DNA of 64,000 bases from Pagrus major (lineage: Eukaryota > Chordata > Actinopteri > Spariformes > Sparidae): assembly GCF_040436345.1 (NCBI RefSeq), contig NC_133237.1, positions 27,580,735-27,644,734 on the forward strand. The letters are read 5' to 3'. Below the pieces are notes generated by a model that had not been told where the DNA came from, did not search any database, and saw only the letters and a list, made by a program, of their open reading frames with translations. The translations under genes were made by a program, and so were the position numbers. Shown piece by piece: positions 45,861 through 57,727 of this stretch (position 1 is the first letter of the stretch; each line of letters opens with the position of its first letter).

Positions 45861-47742
45861 GTAAAATATTAAGTTAGTAAGTTAATATAAGGGTTAGGGT
45901 TAAATCATTAGTCTACTTCACTTTGTCAGATTTTACAGTTTGATCGAACAGAAACCTGAACTTCTGAGCGACGTCGTCAGCAGGTGAAGTGTTGTATGAG
46001 TTCCTGTTAGTACACAACGATAAAGTAGGTTAATTTTCTGTCACATTAACTGCATAAATAAGGTAATTAGTACAATTACTGTACGTATAATAAGTATGTA
46101 GTAGGAACACTGTGTACTTTGAGTATCGTTTCGATCAGTCGGGTTGATTTAGTTGCCGGAAGGTTCTGGGGAATAAAGTTGAAAGCTAAAACAACACAGG
46201 TCGATGTGACGTCGGATCATCGCTGTGGGTTTCTGATCGGTCAGACGGAGCTGAGATCTGTGACCACAATCATTCAGATGAACAGAAGCTCTGCAGCTCA
46301 GAGTGGAAACAAACCGACTTCATGTCCATTAGATGGAAACACTGCACCTCCTGAGCTCAGACAGGAGACTTCATTATGTCTGAATCAGAGGCAACACACA
46401 CTTTATCTCTCTCGTCACACACTCGTGGAGTCAAAGAGAGCAGAGTCAATAGTTCTTATAGATTCTCCAGCTGATTTTGTGGCAACAAAAGTGGGGAACT
46501 ATAAATTTGTGGGCCGGAGCTGAGAGCCACAGACAGGAAGTGAGGCGGTACTGAGAGACGGACCAACATGTTGTTGTTTGAGTCTGAATATGAGAGTTTA
46601 TCCTTTAACTTTGTGCTAATATGAAGGTCTGTCATGGGTCATTATTTACTGTATATTAAATTATTGATAGTAAAACACTTTCAGAAAGATCGATGACACG
46701 AAACTTTGATCGAGATCGTTTTCAGTCCCAGATGTGGAGCAGCAGCAGCAGCGTGTGTGCGTGTGTGTGCGTGTGTGTGTGTGTGTGGTACACACTAACA
46801 GGAACAGACGGACGATGAAACAGTCCAACAGAAATCAGTCTCTCTCTTTGTGTTTCTGTCTCCTGCAGTTTGTCTTCAGTTCGTGTTGGACCATCACAGC
46901 AGCAGCAGAATCTCCCAGTTTACATTTTTTGGCATCAAAAAGTGAAAACCACGTCCCAAAAGTTTGCACCATTACTGAACCACTCGTGTAGACATCAGAA
47001 TAATCCCATTTCCATGGAGACAGATGTTGTTTCCCATGACAACAGACACACTCGATCATCGCTGAGAGAAAGTGGAGGAGATGAGCTGCTGAACCACAGA
47101 ATCAAACGAGCGTCTCGTCATCCTTCCTTCTCTCCTCTTCCGTCGGGCGTCGGTGTCGGGAGCGGGTTGTCGGAGGTAGAGCGTCAGGCGGACCATGCTC
47201 GTCGTGCAGCAAGAAACAACAGCGAAGTACAGGAACAGGTTTGATTTTCATCTGGTGCAGGCGCTTGAGAACGATAGTGCTTCAGGAAATCGGAGGGGAC
47301 GGTGTCGTGTCGGTCGGATGTCGTCGTGAAGTCAGTCTCGCCATTCCAGCTGATTGTTGTCGTTTTCATCAGGATTTTAAAATCACTGCAGACACAAGAG
47401 ACAGAATGTACAGATGTTTAAAGATCATACTGAAAACATTCATATGTTTTTAAAAAATAACATCTACAGAGCAAAAAGATAAAAGTCTCTTCTTCAAAAC
47501 ATTCTGATTGTGAATCAGTGATTTTAAAATGTTTGTCAGCCAACAGAATAACACCGTTGGTGTAACGTGGTGTCTGTGTTTCATCAGCGTCGTCTTGATA
47601 AACCTGCAGAACTTTGTGAATTGTCGTGTAGATCCCAACGTTTCCAAACATTTCAAATCTATCAGGCTGAATTTTGGGGGAAATGCGTCAAAAACGTTTC
47701 ACAAGAAATCTATAATATCTCAGTCTAAAGGATGTGACTTAC
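45861..47742. other. Spacer downstream of prrt2 exon 3 (likely last intron and 3' UTR of prrt2)
   Basis: By human gene structure, the missing last prrt2 exon should encode only two or three residues plus the stop, and probably lies here or further left. I could not identify it with confidence. The plus-strand frame at 46119-46523 shows no homology. A GT-rich run is at 46751-46788. Confidence 0.4.
46751..46788. repeat. Interrupted (GT)n microsatellite
   Basis: GTGTGTGC units then pure GT. Confidence 0.93.
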
Positions 47743-49960
47743 ATCCCCAGTTGAGGGCGATGGCGGCGGTGATGATGGCGATCCCTCCCAGGATGGCGAC
47801 GACGGACAGGACCATGGCATTGCGGCCCAAACGGCGAGCTCCGTCGATGTTGCCCTGCTGCAGACTGTTTCGGGACTGAACAGAGTGAAAACAGTGAAGA
47901 GATGTTGAAGTTTAAACTCATCAGCATTTGTACATTTGGTTATTTAAATCAGTCCTGGTCACAACAGGAAGTGGCAAAATTAAGTACAACCCACTGGGCT
48001 AGCTGGCAAGCTAATGGCTAACCAGTCGCCAGCGGAGAACATGCTAGCTCTAGCCAGTTAGAATAGTTCTCTTAGTTTGGCAAGCTAGTTAGCTTAGTTG
48101 CTAATGTGGAACTGGGGTCACGGAGGTTATTTAAGAGGCTTATATATACGACTCATCTGAAACCTGATGGTGCATCAATGACAAATGTCCATTATTTCCT
48201 TCATTAATGGACAATAAAGTTTTTGAAAGTTGAATCTTAATTAGTATCTGTATGTTTACAGTCGTACCATCACTGAGAAGGTGAGGGCGACGATGTTGAT
48301 GGGCCACAGCGGGCAGAAGCAGGACAGGATGGCCAGGAACAGGTAGTCTCTCGGCTTGGACCCGTCCACAGTGGCTTCTGTGATACCGCTGGGCTGGCGG
48401 GTGAGCGAGGGCCTCGGTGAGCCCGCCGCCACCGAGCCGGACCGGCTGCCCAAACCAGGCCGACCGTTAGCGTGACCGCCCGGCTTAGCGTGAAGTTTGG
48501 GCGACACAGAGGACACTGTGGGAGACGAGTCGACCCGGACAGGACCGACGCCGTTACCTGGAGGAGAAAAATGATATTAAGTGTCAACAGATTTCCTTTT
48601 GTTTGAGTCGCTACAGTATTATGTTTCTGTGAGAGTCAGACAGGAAGTCAGAAGGCATTTAGACAAACTAACTAATTGTTGGTTTGAATCTTTTCCTAAA
48701 TTTTAACATCAAATTTTAGAACAAATGTTTAAAAACAATCACAAAATATCTCATTCTCCTGTTTTCATGCTCAATATGAGATTTGAAAGTAGAAATAATA
48801 AACATTCAGATGATTCTTTGATGTTAACACCAATAAAATGCCTCCATTTGATCTAAAATAACAGAGATGGGAAGTAACAAAGTACAAATACTTCATTACT
48901 GTCCTTCAGTCCATGTTTCAGGTATCTGTCCTGTACCTGAGTCTCTCTGAGACTTTCCCTCTCTACATCTGAACACAAACATCTGAACTTTCTCCTCCTC
49001 ACAGCTTCAAACAGCCTCGTTACTTTAGTTTGATGCATCCGAGGTGAATTATGGATTATTGTTATTTGGCGTCATCGCACGCCGCCTTCCCAACATCACG
49101 AGACTGATGTCGACCTATCAGAGCACATCACGCCCGGCAGACGCAGCGAGACGAGACAAAGACGTAAAAGACGTGAACAGACAGAGAGGGAGGCTGAATG
49201 GGGAGAAAAGGCGTGTTAGTGTCTCGTATCTGCAGAGAGTTTCTTATTTTCTCTCTTTGTTGCTGTTCGGGACGCTTTACCAACCCAACATGTGGCTATT
49301 TGACGTCCTGGGAATGAGACTCAACTATCAACTATCTTTGTGGTGCGTTCAGGAACAGCTGGGACAAATCCCACTGACTCTACCTTTAACTTTAATAGTC
49401 TTTGAATTATATTAATATGACGTGAGCTTCAGTTAGCTTTGACCACAAATGTCCTTCAGAGGGAGACTTTCTACTCTGATACTCTGAGTACATGTCAGAG
49501 CCTGTACTCGAGTACTTTTACTGGAGTAAAGAAGTTGAATCAGTACTTCTACTTTTACCAGAGTCTGTTTTTACACGAGTATCTGAACTTCTCCTGGAGG
49601 ACAGACTGTGTGGACAGTAGAAGTTCACTACAGGCAGCAGAATCAGAGAGAAAGGAGATATTGGCGTGAAACACTGAACAAAGTGTTGGACGGTGTCCCT
49701 GGAGGCTCATGCACAGGTAGAGGACAGGTGTATTTACTGGTCTCCATGTTTTCACTGATCACTGTCAGGTGGTCCATGTCTTTGCTCTCCTCTGTTTGTT
49801 TGGCGTCGTCTGCCGTCGAGGGCGGGGCTTGTTGCTCCGCGCTGACCGGTTGAGAAGTCACGGCGGTGTGGTCGGCTTCTCCGTCGTGCTGCGTGCCGAT
49901 TGGCTGTTCTGGCTGCTGGGACTCCTCCATGCTGCTGGACGGCTGGGCGGCGCTGGCCAT
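47743..49960 (-). CDS. prrt2: Proline-rich transmembrane protein 2, three coding exons (last few codons not found)
   Basis: On the minus strand the exons are 49960-49738, 48557-48268 and 47875-47743, with GTAAAT, GTACGA and GTAAGT donors and consistent phases (1, 0, 1). They join into 215 residues. Residues 1-75 are an acidic, Pro/Ser/Gln-rich disordered region starting [16 protein letters not shown]. Residues 117-125 (GSPRPSLTR) and 142-171 ([19 protein letters not shown] onward) give the first hydrophobic helix. [18 protein letters not shown] forms the conserved loop, and 191-215 the C-terminal membrane helix. This is the CD225/dispanin domain; SRNSLQQG and KPRDY match PRRT2 more closely than TRARG1. 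Known role: presynaptic protein tied to SNAP25/synaptotagmin-dependent release and sodium-channel control; human loss causes paroxysmal dyskinesia. Human PRRT2 (340 residues) also splits its last three codons off after a phase-1 donor, so a tiny fourth exon is expected. A second ATG at residue 11 has the better Kozak context (A at -3). Confidence 0.93.
48860..49610. repeat. Repeat-like segment in prrt2 intron between coding exons 1 and 2
   Basis: GGGAAGTAACAAAGTACAAA at the left and TACTTTTACTGGAGTAAAG plus CAGTACTTCTACTTTTACC at the right carry the same kind of AGTAC words as the GTACTTAGTTACATT family, so it is probably an old inserted element. Plus-strand frames inside it show no homology. 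Confidence 0.45.
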
Positions 49961-49978
49961 CAGACGGTGAAGATGAAG
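49961..49978 (-). other. prrt2: 5' UTR part of the prrt2 ATG exon with its acceptor
   Basis: On the minus strand, CTCTTCATCACTCAG precedes position 49978 and leaves an 18-base leader before ATG. The acceptor is plausible but not the only AG nearby. Confidence 0.5.
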
Positions 49979-51895
49979 CTGAGTGATGAAGAGGAGCTGA
50001 AGGCAGGGTGCGAGCTGAAACAGATGAAGGAGATGAGTGTTTGGATCATTAACTGGCTGCAGAACAGAACAACACCAGATGTCGTAGTTAAATATTAAAA
50101 AGTCAACAGTCGTGTATAAATGGAGCTTTTAGAGGAGCGTGATGAAAGAATCACGACTCTGATGTTAAAATAAAGAAAGTCCTGCTGAGAATCGACGTCT
50201 CTGTGCAGCTCTCTGCTCACTGTGACTGTCGGAGGAATCAGAACCAAACAAACCAGACACCAACTTATTTATGGATCAAACGAGAGCTGAACGATCAGTC
50301 CTCATCTGGTCCGTCAGAAACTCTGAATGCAGGAAGAACCTCGGTCAGAATAGAAACAGGCTTCAGACAGAAGCTGGAGGTGGAGACGAATCAACTCTCA
50401 CACATTTTTAATCTGGTTTGACGACTTTTTGTGAGACAGAATAATTCTGTTCAGTTGAATGTTTCTTGGTTCGGTTTCCACGCAACTCTTCCACCTCAGC
50501 TGAACAATAAAATGCTGTAGTACTACTGATCCCTCTGAATCAACACTGACATATTGTACGTATCACATCAAACACACGTTAACAACTTCTTGCTTCTCCT
50601 ACGTTGTTCAGTTTTCAGTGTCAAGACCTCGAGGACGTGACGCAAGAGTCCTGCGACAAAAAGGAAACTGTTGGATAGAAATGTTTCCAATGTTCAACAC
50701 GTTCTGACTCGCAGCTCATTAAATACAGCAGCTTGTTAAGAGGCCTTCAGCTTTAAACGATGACACAGGAAGTTAGCAACGATACGCAACATGCAACGTC
50801 CAGTTAGACTTTCACGTTCACACACTGACATATAACTTTTGGACTGTTCTTAATGCTGTGAAACGGTCGTGGTTTGGTTTAGATTAAAGTAACTTCTGTA
50901 CTTATGTAACGTAACTCCAGACGCATCAGTGTTGACACCTGTTGACACAAATGGGAAACTGCAGCGTCACACTGCAGCATAGAGCCAGAGACCAGGCTGG
51001 TGTGTTCTTCATCATGTGTGTTGTTCTGTGTTGGACGATTGAGCCGATGGGTTTTGTTTTCTAAAAGGGAGACTGTTGCTTTAAATACCAGGTGTTAAAT
51101 ACAATCACCCCACAAACCTCCCGCAGCGCAGCGACGCATCAGAGCTGCAGTATCGCTCGTTTCAGATGACTTCTCATGACTTAACAGCTGCTGTGTTATT
51201 AAAAACTGAGTCAGGAGGTCAGAGAGAGAATATTAAAACTTCTGCACTATAATGAAAGAACATTATTACATTTTTCAGATGAAACTGCAGACGACAGTAA
51301 GAAAGAAGTCTGCAGAGTTCATATACTCTGAATATTAAAACACAGAACATTCTCAACATGAGGCAGCAGCAGACCACTGCTTCACACTGCAGCATGAAAC
51401 CACTGCATATCTTTAACAAGACGTCGGGACATTTTCCAGCCGTGTTTGTGGCGACAGAACAACGTCTTTAAAACCAAAACATGATGTTTGTCGAACCCTA
51501 ACCGAGTGGTTTTAGTGCCTAAACAGAACCAGACCGTGAGCACAGTGTTGTCACGACGTAAAATTAAAAACTGAACCTGAAAAATGCAACATATCCATGT
51601 CTGCACAAATGTGAGGATCATAAATAAACATTTAAACATCGTGTGATACACAGAAAGTTAGACTTCATCTGCTGAGGAAGGTCGAGAGGAAAGATTAAAG
51701 CTCCTGATCAGCTCCTCAAAGGATGTTGTGGTCAGTTTGCTTTAAGATGTCACAGTTACAGTTTCTCTCTTTAGACTTCAATAAATCACCAGAAGTTACG
51801 AATGAGTCACGAGAAGATTAACCGTCCTGTTCGTCCAAAAGAGCAACGAGAAGAAAGTTTCTGTTTCCTCGAGCACAAAATATAAATACCACAGA

Positions 51896-51897
<2 letters not shown>

Positions 51898-51949
<52 letters not shown>
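51898..51949. repeat. (GT)n microsatellite
   Basis: About 26 uninterrupted GT units. Confidence 0.98.
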
Positions 51950-51951
<2 letters not shown>

Positions 51952-52969
51952 CTGGAGGTTTCTGGCTCCTGGTCGTTTGTGTAGGTGGACATGAGCTCAG
52001 TCAGTATTTGATTTAAGTCCCTCTGGTCACTGCTGGAGTTTATTTAGACTCACTGAACGCCTCGTTAAACACAAACACCAAGAAAACGTTAATCAGCTGC
52101 AGATATTAACGATCCTGAAACTGAAATGTTCTGACAACACTGAATCCAATAAATAAGATGATCCACTGAGAAGGTGAGGGAGGAGATTATTAAAGAAGTG
52201 ATGGGATATAAAAGCTTTGAACGGGTGAAGAAACATTATCGCACAAAGTAATTATGACAAAATGTTGACTTCATGTATTTCATCCTTGTTTTGTTGTCTG
52301 AAAGTTTGTTGTGTTTTAAGAAATGCCACTTGTGTTTTGACCTTCAGGGCCACCGTAGACTCCTGTAAGAAATCACACATCTGAATAATGATCGTTAGTT
52401 ATCAGCACTTATTAGTATCTGTGTCTTTTTATTGCTCATTTCCTAATTTAATCATTTAAATTCAGACTTCATTAAACACGGTTTCTCTTTCTATAAATAA
52501 CTTTTTATATTTTAAAGCATCAGGCGTCGTCCACACGTGATGCTGCAGCTCTGTTCACATCCTCCTCCGCTCATCGTGTCTCAGCGTGGTCGCTGAACGC
52601 CACCGATCACTCAGGCTCATTGATCTGAGGACGAACAGCTTCTTAAAGAGCAGATTTTGGGGGAAAGCTGAGCTGCAGCAGCTTCACACTGAACTCAGTA
52701 ACGAGCTGTCGGGACTCGATGGATGAGTCGTCCTGTTTCCCCCTGAGGAGGGAAAACGCTGCAGCGCTGCTTCGCTCCGTAAAAGCTGACAGTGGCAGTC
52801 TTTCCCTCCACAGCCGTGTGTTCGTTACAGCTGCAGTGAAACTTAAAACATGTTACAGGAAACACGTGATCTGCAGAGGACGACTGCACAAACACTCACA
52901 GACGTCCTGTTAACAGACCGAATTCAGTCTATAAACCCTCATCAGCATCACGTGTAGAGACACAAGACT

Positions 52970-53520
52970 ATATTAGTTACATTATTGTGCTTTTAACTCC
53001 ACTACTCCACTACATTTATTTGATTTAATTACTAGTTACTTTGCAGATTACATGAGCATGTTGCTGCATCAGAACCAGAGGAGCTCATTTTTAAATTATT
53101 CTTTTATTTCCCAATTGGAAAAAACAAGATAAATGTTGAATATCAGATCCACAGTATATACATGTAAATATATCAGTTACTTTTACTTTTGATTCTTGAG
53201 TACATTTAATATCAGATACTTTAAGACTTTTACTCGAAGACTATTCATATGGGTGACTTTCACTTTGAACAAAGTAATATTTTAACACCACATCTTTACT
53301 TTACTAACTTCCACTCAGCTTCATCTCAGAGGTAAATACTGTACTTACTCCACTACATTTATTTAATAACTTTAGTTACTTTGCAGATTACATGCTGCAT
53401 CAGAGCCAGTATATGTAAGTAATGTATTTAATCTGCGATCAGATCAACATTTTGCTGATAAAACGAGGTTTTTGTGCAGGACTTTACTTGTAGAGTATTT
53501 TATAAAATCTGAATACTTTG
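52970..53520. repeat. Interspersed repeats (GTACTTAGTTACATT family), antisense, two copies
   Basis: CCACTACATTTATTTGAT, ACTAGTTACTTTGCAGATTA and CATGTTGCTGCATCAGA occur, then again CCACTACATTTATTTAATAA and TTTGCAGATTACATGCTGCA. Opposite orientation to the copy at 25395. Confidence 0.85.
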
Positions 53521-53825
53521 ATTTGACTTGAGAGAGAAACAAAGTTTCAGTCGACAGTTTGAGTTAAAGTTTGGGACATTAGTTATTTTTTTTTACTCTT
53601 GGTGACCTTCAGAGTTGTAGAAAAGGTGAGTGTTTGACTCTTTAATCGGGGCTCTGAACAGTCGGCTCGCATCAATTAACCTGCTGCTGCTCTCGTCCTG
53701 TTTGCAGGAAGTGGCAGGATTAGTGTCGGCAGCATCGAGCAGCGTCGGACACTCAGGAGTCATCAGGAGAATTAGCAGGAAGAGTCGACCATTAAAGACG
53801 TCAGACGCGGTTGTTTGTAGCTCTG

Positions 53826-54042
53826 CAGCAGCAGCACTTGCAGCAGCACCAGAACCTGCAGCACCTGCAGCACCACCAGAACCTGCAGCACCTGCAGCAC
53901 CTGCAGCACCACCAGAACCTGCAGCACCTGCAGCAGCAGCAGCAGCACCTGCAGCACCACCAGAACCTGCAGCACCTGCAGCAGCAGCAGCAGCAGCAGC
54001 AGCACCTGCAGCACCACCAGAACCTGCAGCAGCACCTCTGCC
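53826..54042. repeat. CAG-rich 27-bp-type minisatellite
   Basis: Repeats of CACCAGAACCTGCAGCAC with variable numbers of CAGCAG. All periods are multiples of three, so Ala/Pro, Gln/His and Leu/Val frames stay open on both strands. No homology; treated as noncoding. Confidence 0.93.
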
Positions 54043-54149
54043 AAGTCCACTTTAGTTCTCACTCATAAATCCCAGACACCTAAACACACCTGACGATCTG
54101 TTCATTATTCTGAGAAAACTGTGGAGAACTCTTCCATCTCACGATTGTA

Positions 54150-54278
54150 AAGTAAGTGAGAAAGACTTCCTGGATCCGTCTCTTTATCTGGATCTGCACC
54201 AAAAGTTAAAGTGGTCTATTCTGGGCCCAGACTCATCCTCCATCATAGTTTGGTGGAAATCTGTTCAGTTCAATCCAA
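54150..54278 (+). repeat. Interspersed retroelement-type repeat
   Basis: GAAAGACTTCCTGGATCC, CTGGATCTGCACCAAAAGTT and TGGTGGAAATCTGTTCAG resemble a widespread teleost retroelement tail. Short fragment. Confidence 0.55.
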
Positions 54279-54761
54279 CAAACTGACTGCAGTGAAAACA
54301 ACCTCGGAGCTCCTGCTGAGCCCAGAGAAAGGAGGAAGTGTTTTTTGGGTGCAGGCGGAGCTGCAGGCCGAGCGGCTGCAGTACGAGGCAGTCTGGAGGT
54401 GGAGGTGTGAATGCTGCATTGATGCTGCAGAGGCTGATTTCAGCCGGCTCAGACCACCTGTTACAGCACAAAGATCAATTTTCAGGGGGATTTTGCAGAA
54501 CTGCACACTCACAGAAAACCTTGAATTATGTTGAGTGTGACTCTTTAACTCTGGTTTATGTTTCTACTGAAGTTATCTGCAGTCGTCACACAGCTGCAGA
54601 CGTGAACGTTACGTCTAACTCATCAGTTTCCTCCAAACTGAGCGTCCGGCTGAGTTCCTGATGATCAGAGGAACGACAGAGACGTCAGGAGACGATCAAC
54701 TGTGGTTTGTTCGTCAAGATTTTATGAATCTCACCTTCATCCTGCTGCCACCTCAGCTCCA

Positions 54762-54763
<2 letters not shown>

Positions 54764-54803
<40 letters not shown>
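54764..54803. repeat. (CA)n microsatellite
   Basis: About twenty CA units. Confidence 0.97.
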
Positions 54804-54806
<3 letters not shown>

Positions 54807-55092
54807 GACTACGGAGCAGCCATGTTGCTGCAGCTTCACACACTTCAATCTAAAACACGACTCCCTCTGTCACTGACTTCAGCTCCTCACTCAGATCAGG
54901 TCCTTTAAATGTCTAAAAATTGAAATATTTAGACGTTAAAAGTCATCAAACAGTTTTAAATTATAATCTGTGAGATCTTAATCGCCACAAACATTTGATC
55001 TACTACCGTTTATTTATCTTTTTAATGTCTTCTGTGTGAACGTCCACACGTGATGTTTAATCATGTTTCTGATATTTGTACTTAACTCACTC

Positions 55093-55094
<2 letters not shown>

Positions 55095-55132
<38 letters not shown>
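55095..55132. repeat. (AAT)n microsatellite
   Basis: About thirteen AAT triplets, next to very AT-rich DNA up to about 55620. Confidence 0.97.
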
Positions 55133-55133
<1 letters not shown>

Positions 55134-56235
55134 TTCTTACATAAAGTCTACCTCTGCACAGGGCCACATACACACTGCTCGCCTTCATACAGCACTGATC
55201 TGTAATGCCTGAATAAGGTTCGTCAAAATTATCTTTAAAAGCATTCAATTCAATTTAACCGTCTGGAAGCCTGCAGACTTTATATGGAGGCTCAGTTCAG
55301 CCAGTTAAAGTAAAAATATAATAATAATAAAAATAAATGTATTTCCATTGTGAGTATTATTATGAAACAAAAGCAGAAATTATGGGATAGAAAGTCATTA
55401 TGAGATAAATGTATTTTTTACATTTATTTTATGTTATAGTTATGACTTTTTTGATAATTTGTACTTTTTAATTAATCATTTTTGACGTTTTTACTTCACA
55501 ATTTTTACATTAATGCATAATTTTAACTGTTTATCTCATAATTTTGATCTTTTATTTCATTATTTTTTACTTTTTCATAATTTACTGTAGGATTTTTTTT
55601 TCTCTCATTCAGTTTAGTTTTCATCTTATTTTTCTCCTGACTGGCAGAATTGGGCCTCCACAGCAGAAACCTTTCATTTATTCAATTCTATTTTTCTTGT
55701 CTTTTAACAGCTCGGGAGGATTTCTCTTCTTCTGTGGTGTTGAAACTGTCGATAATCAAAATGAATACGTTACAGTTCTGATTATCCTTTAAATCTTTCG
55801 TAAAGAGAAAATAACATTTATTTGTGGTTAAAGCTTCTCTATGTGCGATGTAATGTAATGTATCTATTTCTTTATAAACTGAGTATTTGTTTCTTTTTAC
55901 TGTTGTTCAGACAGAACAAGACGTTTGAACACGATCATCAGCTGCAGCCTCATTCTGAGTATTGTTTCATGTGTGAGTTCCCTGTGGAGGGAGGACGTGG
56001 CACGACTGAAGGAGCCGTGATCCTGACGAACCAGCTTCTCTCTGCCTCTTATACAAAACATATTTAACAGTTGTGACACTGAAAACATGAAACAGATGAT
56101 TCCTGCTGGTGAGGGAAAAGAAAATAATAAATAAATCACATTTTCAAAGCATCGGGGCTTCAAAACTGAAAGCAACATGACTCGACCACATTTAATACAT
56201 GATTAACACGCACTGATGCATGAACATGTCTGACA

Positions 56236-56294
56236 TCAGTTCTCACACTCACACACTCTCACACTCACACACACACACAGACACACACACACAG
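56236..56294. repeat. Interrupted (CA)n microsatellite
   Basis: CACACTCACACACTCTCACA passing into pure CA runs. Confidence 0.93.
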
Positions 56295-56440
56295 TGGTAC
56301 ATATGCACCAAATGCATCAGACAAAAGGAAAGAGAGAAGATGGGATGCAGGCTGAGCTGGAGGGAGCCGACACACCCACGGAGCTACCGTAGAAACAGCA
56401 GCACATGTTTTAAATCAAAAAGCAGATTTCCAGATCTTAC

Positions 56441-56538
56441 CTGGTCCTAGTCCACAGGAAGCTGCAGCAGGATGTTCATGGTGTCTCTGCAGGAGGTGCA
56501 GGAGGTCCAGTCCAGAGGTGTGAGAGGAAGAAACACAG
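56441..56538 (-). other. prrt2: Probable untranslated exon of prrt2
   Basis: On the minus strand a long pyrimidine tract ending TTGTATTTTCCAG precedes 56538, and a GTAAGATCTGG donor follows 56441, framing a 98-base exon. Its only ATG opens a 10-codon upstream frame, MNILLQLPVD, closed by TAG before the donor. No larger frame continues, so it looks like 5' UTR. Direction and position place it upstream of the prrt2 ATG exon. Assignment is inference. Confidence 0.5.
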
Positions 56539-56718
56539 CTGGAAAATACAAAAAGGTTTAAACAGCCGGTCAGAGCTTTAAGAAACAGTGAAATGTCCCT
56601 TTAACCCGTCTGTTTTATTTCTTGTGGCTGTGTTGATTTGTGATGATGCAGAGATGTCGCTGCTGCAGCTTCTGCTCTACTGCAAGAGCTGAGAGGGAAG
56701 GGAGGGGTGCTTTAACAG

Positions 56719-56740
56719 TGTGTGTGTGTGTGTGTGTCTG

Positions 56741-56772
<32 letters not shown>

Positions 56773-56781
56773 TCTGTGTGT

Positions 56782-56815
<34 letters not shown>

Positions 56816-56855
56816 CTCTCTCTGTGTGTGTGTGTGTGTCTGTGTGTGTGTGTGT

Positions 56856-56898
<43 letters not shown>

Positions 56899-57160
56899 TG
56901 TGTGTCTGTGTGTCTCTCTCTCTGTGTGTCTGTGTGTGTGTCTCTGTGTGTGTGTGTGTGTGTGTCTGTGTGTGTCTCTCTGTGTGTCTGTGTGTGTGTG
57001 CGTGTGTCTCTGTGTGTCTGTGTGTGTGTGTGTGTCTGTGTGTGTGTGTGTGTGTGTGTGTCTCTCTCTCTGTGTGTGTGTGTGTCTCTCTGTGTGTCTG
57101 TGTGTCTGTGTGTGTGTGTGTGTGTGTGTCTGTGTGTGTGTGTCTGTGTGTGTGTGTGCA
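56719..57160. repeat. Compound (GT)n/(CT)n microsatellite
   Basis: About 440 bp of GTGTGT blocks broken by CTGT and CTCTCTCT. It lies about 180 bp upstream (in prrt2 sense) of the untranslated exon. All long Cys/Val or His/Thr frames here are artefacts. Confidence 0.98.
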
Positions 57161-57274
57161 GTACAGTCTCCTCTCCGGCTCACAGCAGTGTGAAGCTGAC
57201 TGAAGCTAAAAGCACTGCCGGTTGAAACCTTCAAAATAAAAGCCCAACAGGAGTCTGACTTGTGTTTGAGTGGC

Positions 57275-57490
57275 AGTGATGGAATGTAACTAAGTACATT
57301 TACTCAAAAACAATTGTGAAGTACTCAACTACATTTATTGGATTACTTTAGTTACTAGTTACTTTACAGATTACATGTTGCATGAGAGCCAAAGTAGCAC
57401 ATTTTAAATTAATTTATCTTAAGGTAAAGGATTAAAAACAATGATTCAGCCATCCACATGCAAATTAATTGTATCTGTTACTTGTACTTC
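57275..57490. repeat. Interspersed repeat (GTACTTAGTTACATT family), antisense
   Basis: GTGATGGAATGTAACTAAGT, CTCAACTACATTTATTGG and TACTTTACAGATTACATG. A good copy. Confidence 0.88.
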
Positions 57491-57650
57491 TGACAGTGAG
57501 AGCAGCGATTTCTGTTTTTATAGATCTAAATTTTCAGTGGAGGTCAAATATGTGACTCTACAGTGAGACAGGAGGCAGCGGCCGCTAACTGCTGCGGGAG
57601 GCGACACGTCAATGATGTGTATGTGTGCGGTGGTCGCCATGGTGGTACCA

Positions 57651-57665
57651 GCCGCCATCTTGGCG
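57651..57665 (+). promoter_or_regulatory. YY1-like motif
   Basis: GCCGCCATCTTGGCG contains the CCGCCATNTTG core of YY1. YY1 sites of this form are common near vertebrate transcription starts. About 540 bp downstream of the putative prrt2 first exon. Confidence 0.45.
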
Positions 57666-57727
57666 TCACTGAGCCGCCTGATTCCCGCCTAATCCAACCG
57701 GACAAAGAGGCGGAGCAGGAACACCTA

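Larger units (their letters stand above)
49979..56440 (-). other. prrt2: Probable prrt2 intron between untranslated exon 2 and the ATG exon
   Basis: About 6.5 kb without recognised exons. 49979-51890 and 52000-52970 hold nothing I recognise. The remainder is microsatellites, a CAG-rich minisatellite and interspersed repeats listed separately. The intron call depends on the upstream exon being real. Confidence 0.45.

Noticed and set aside
46119..46523. 134-codon plus-strand frame
   Set aside because: No homology, no splice context, composition like the flanks.
47743..49960. Assignment to TRARG1 instead of prrt2
   Set aside because: [13 protein letters not shown] with AILSCFCP, and GSPR.SL.R.PS upstream fit PRRT2; TRARG1 has SRSSMQQG and AVVACFCP at these places as I recall it.
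53630..54068. Ala/Pro-rich frame of 141 residues with Gln/His and Leu/Val shadows
   Set aside because: CAG-rich minisatellite open in several frames; the upstream part has no recognisable domain and no promoter or exon context.
56640..57234. Cys/Val-rich and His/Thr-rich frames up to 187 residues
   Set aside because: Compound GT/CT microsatellite.
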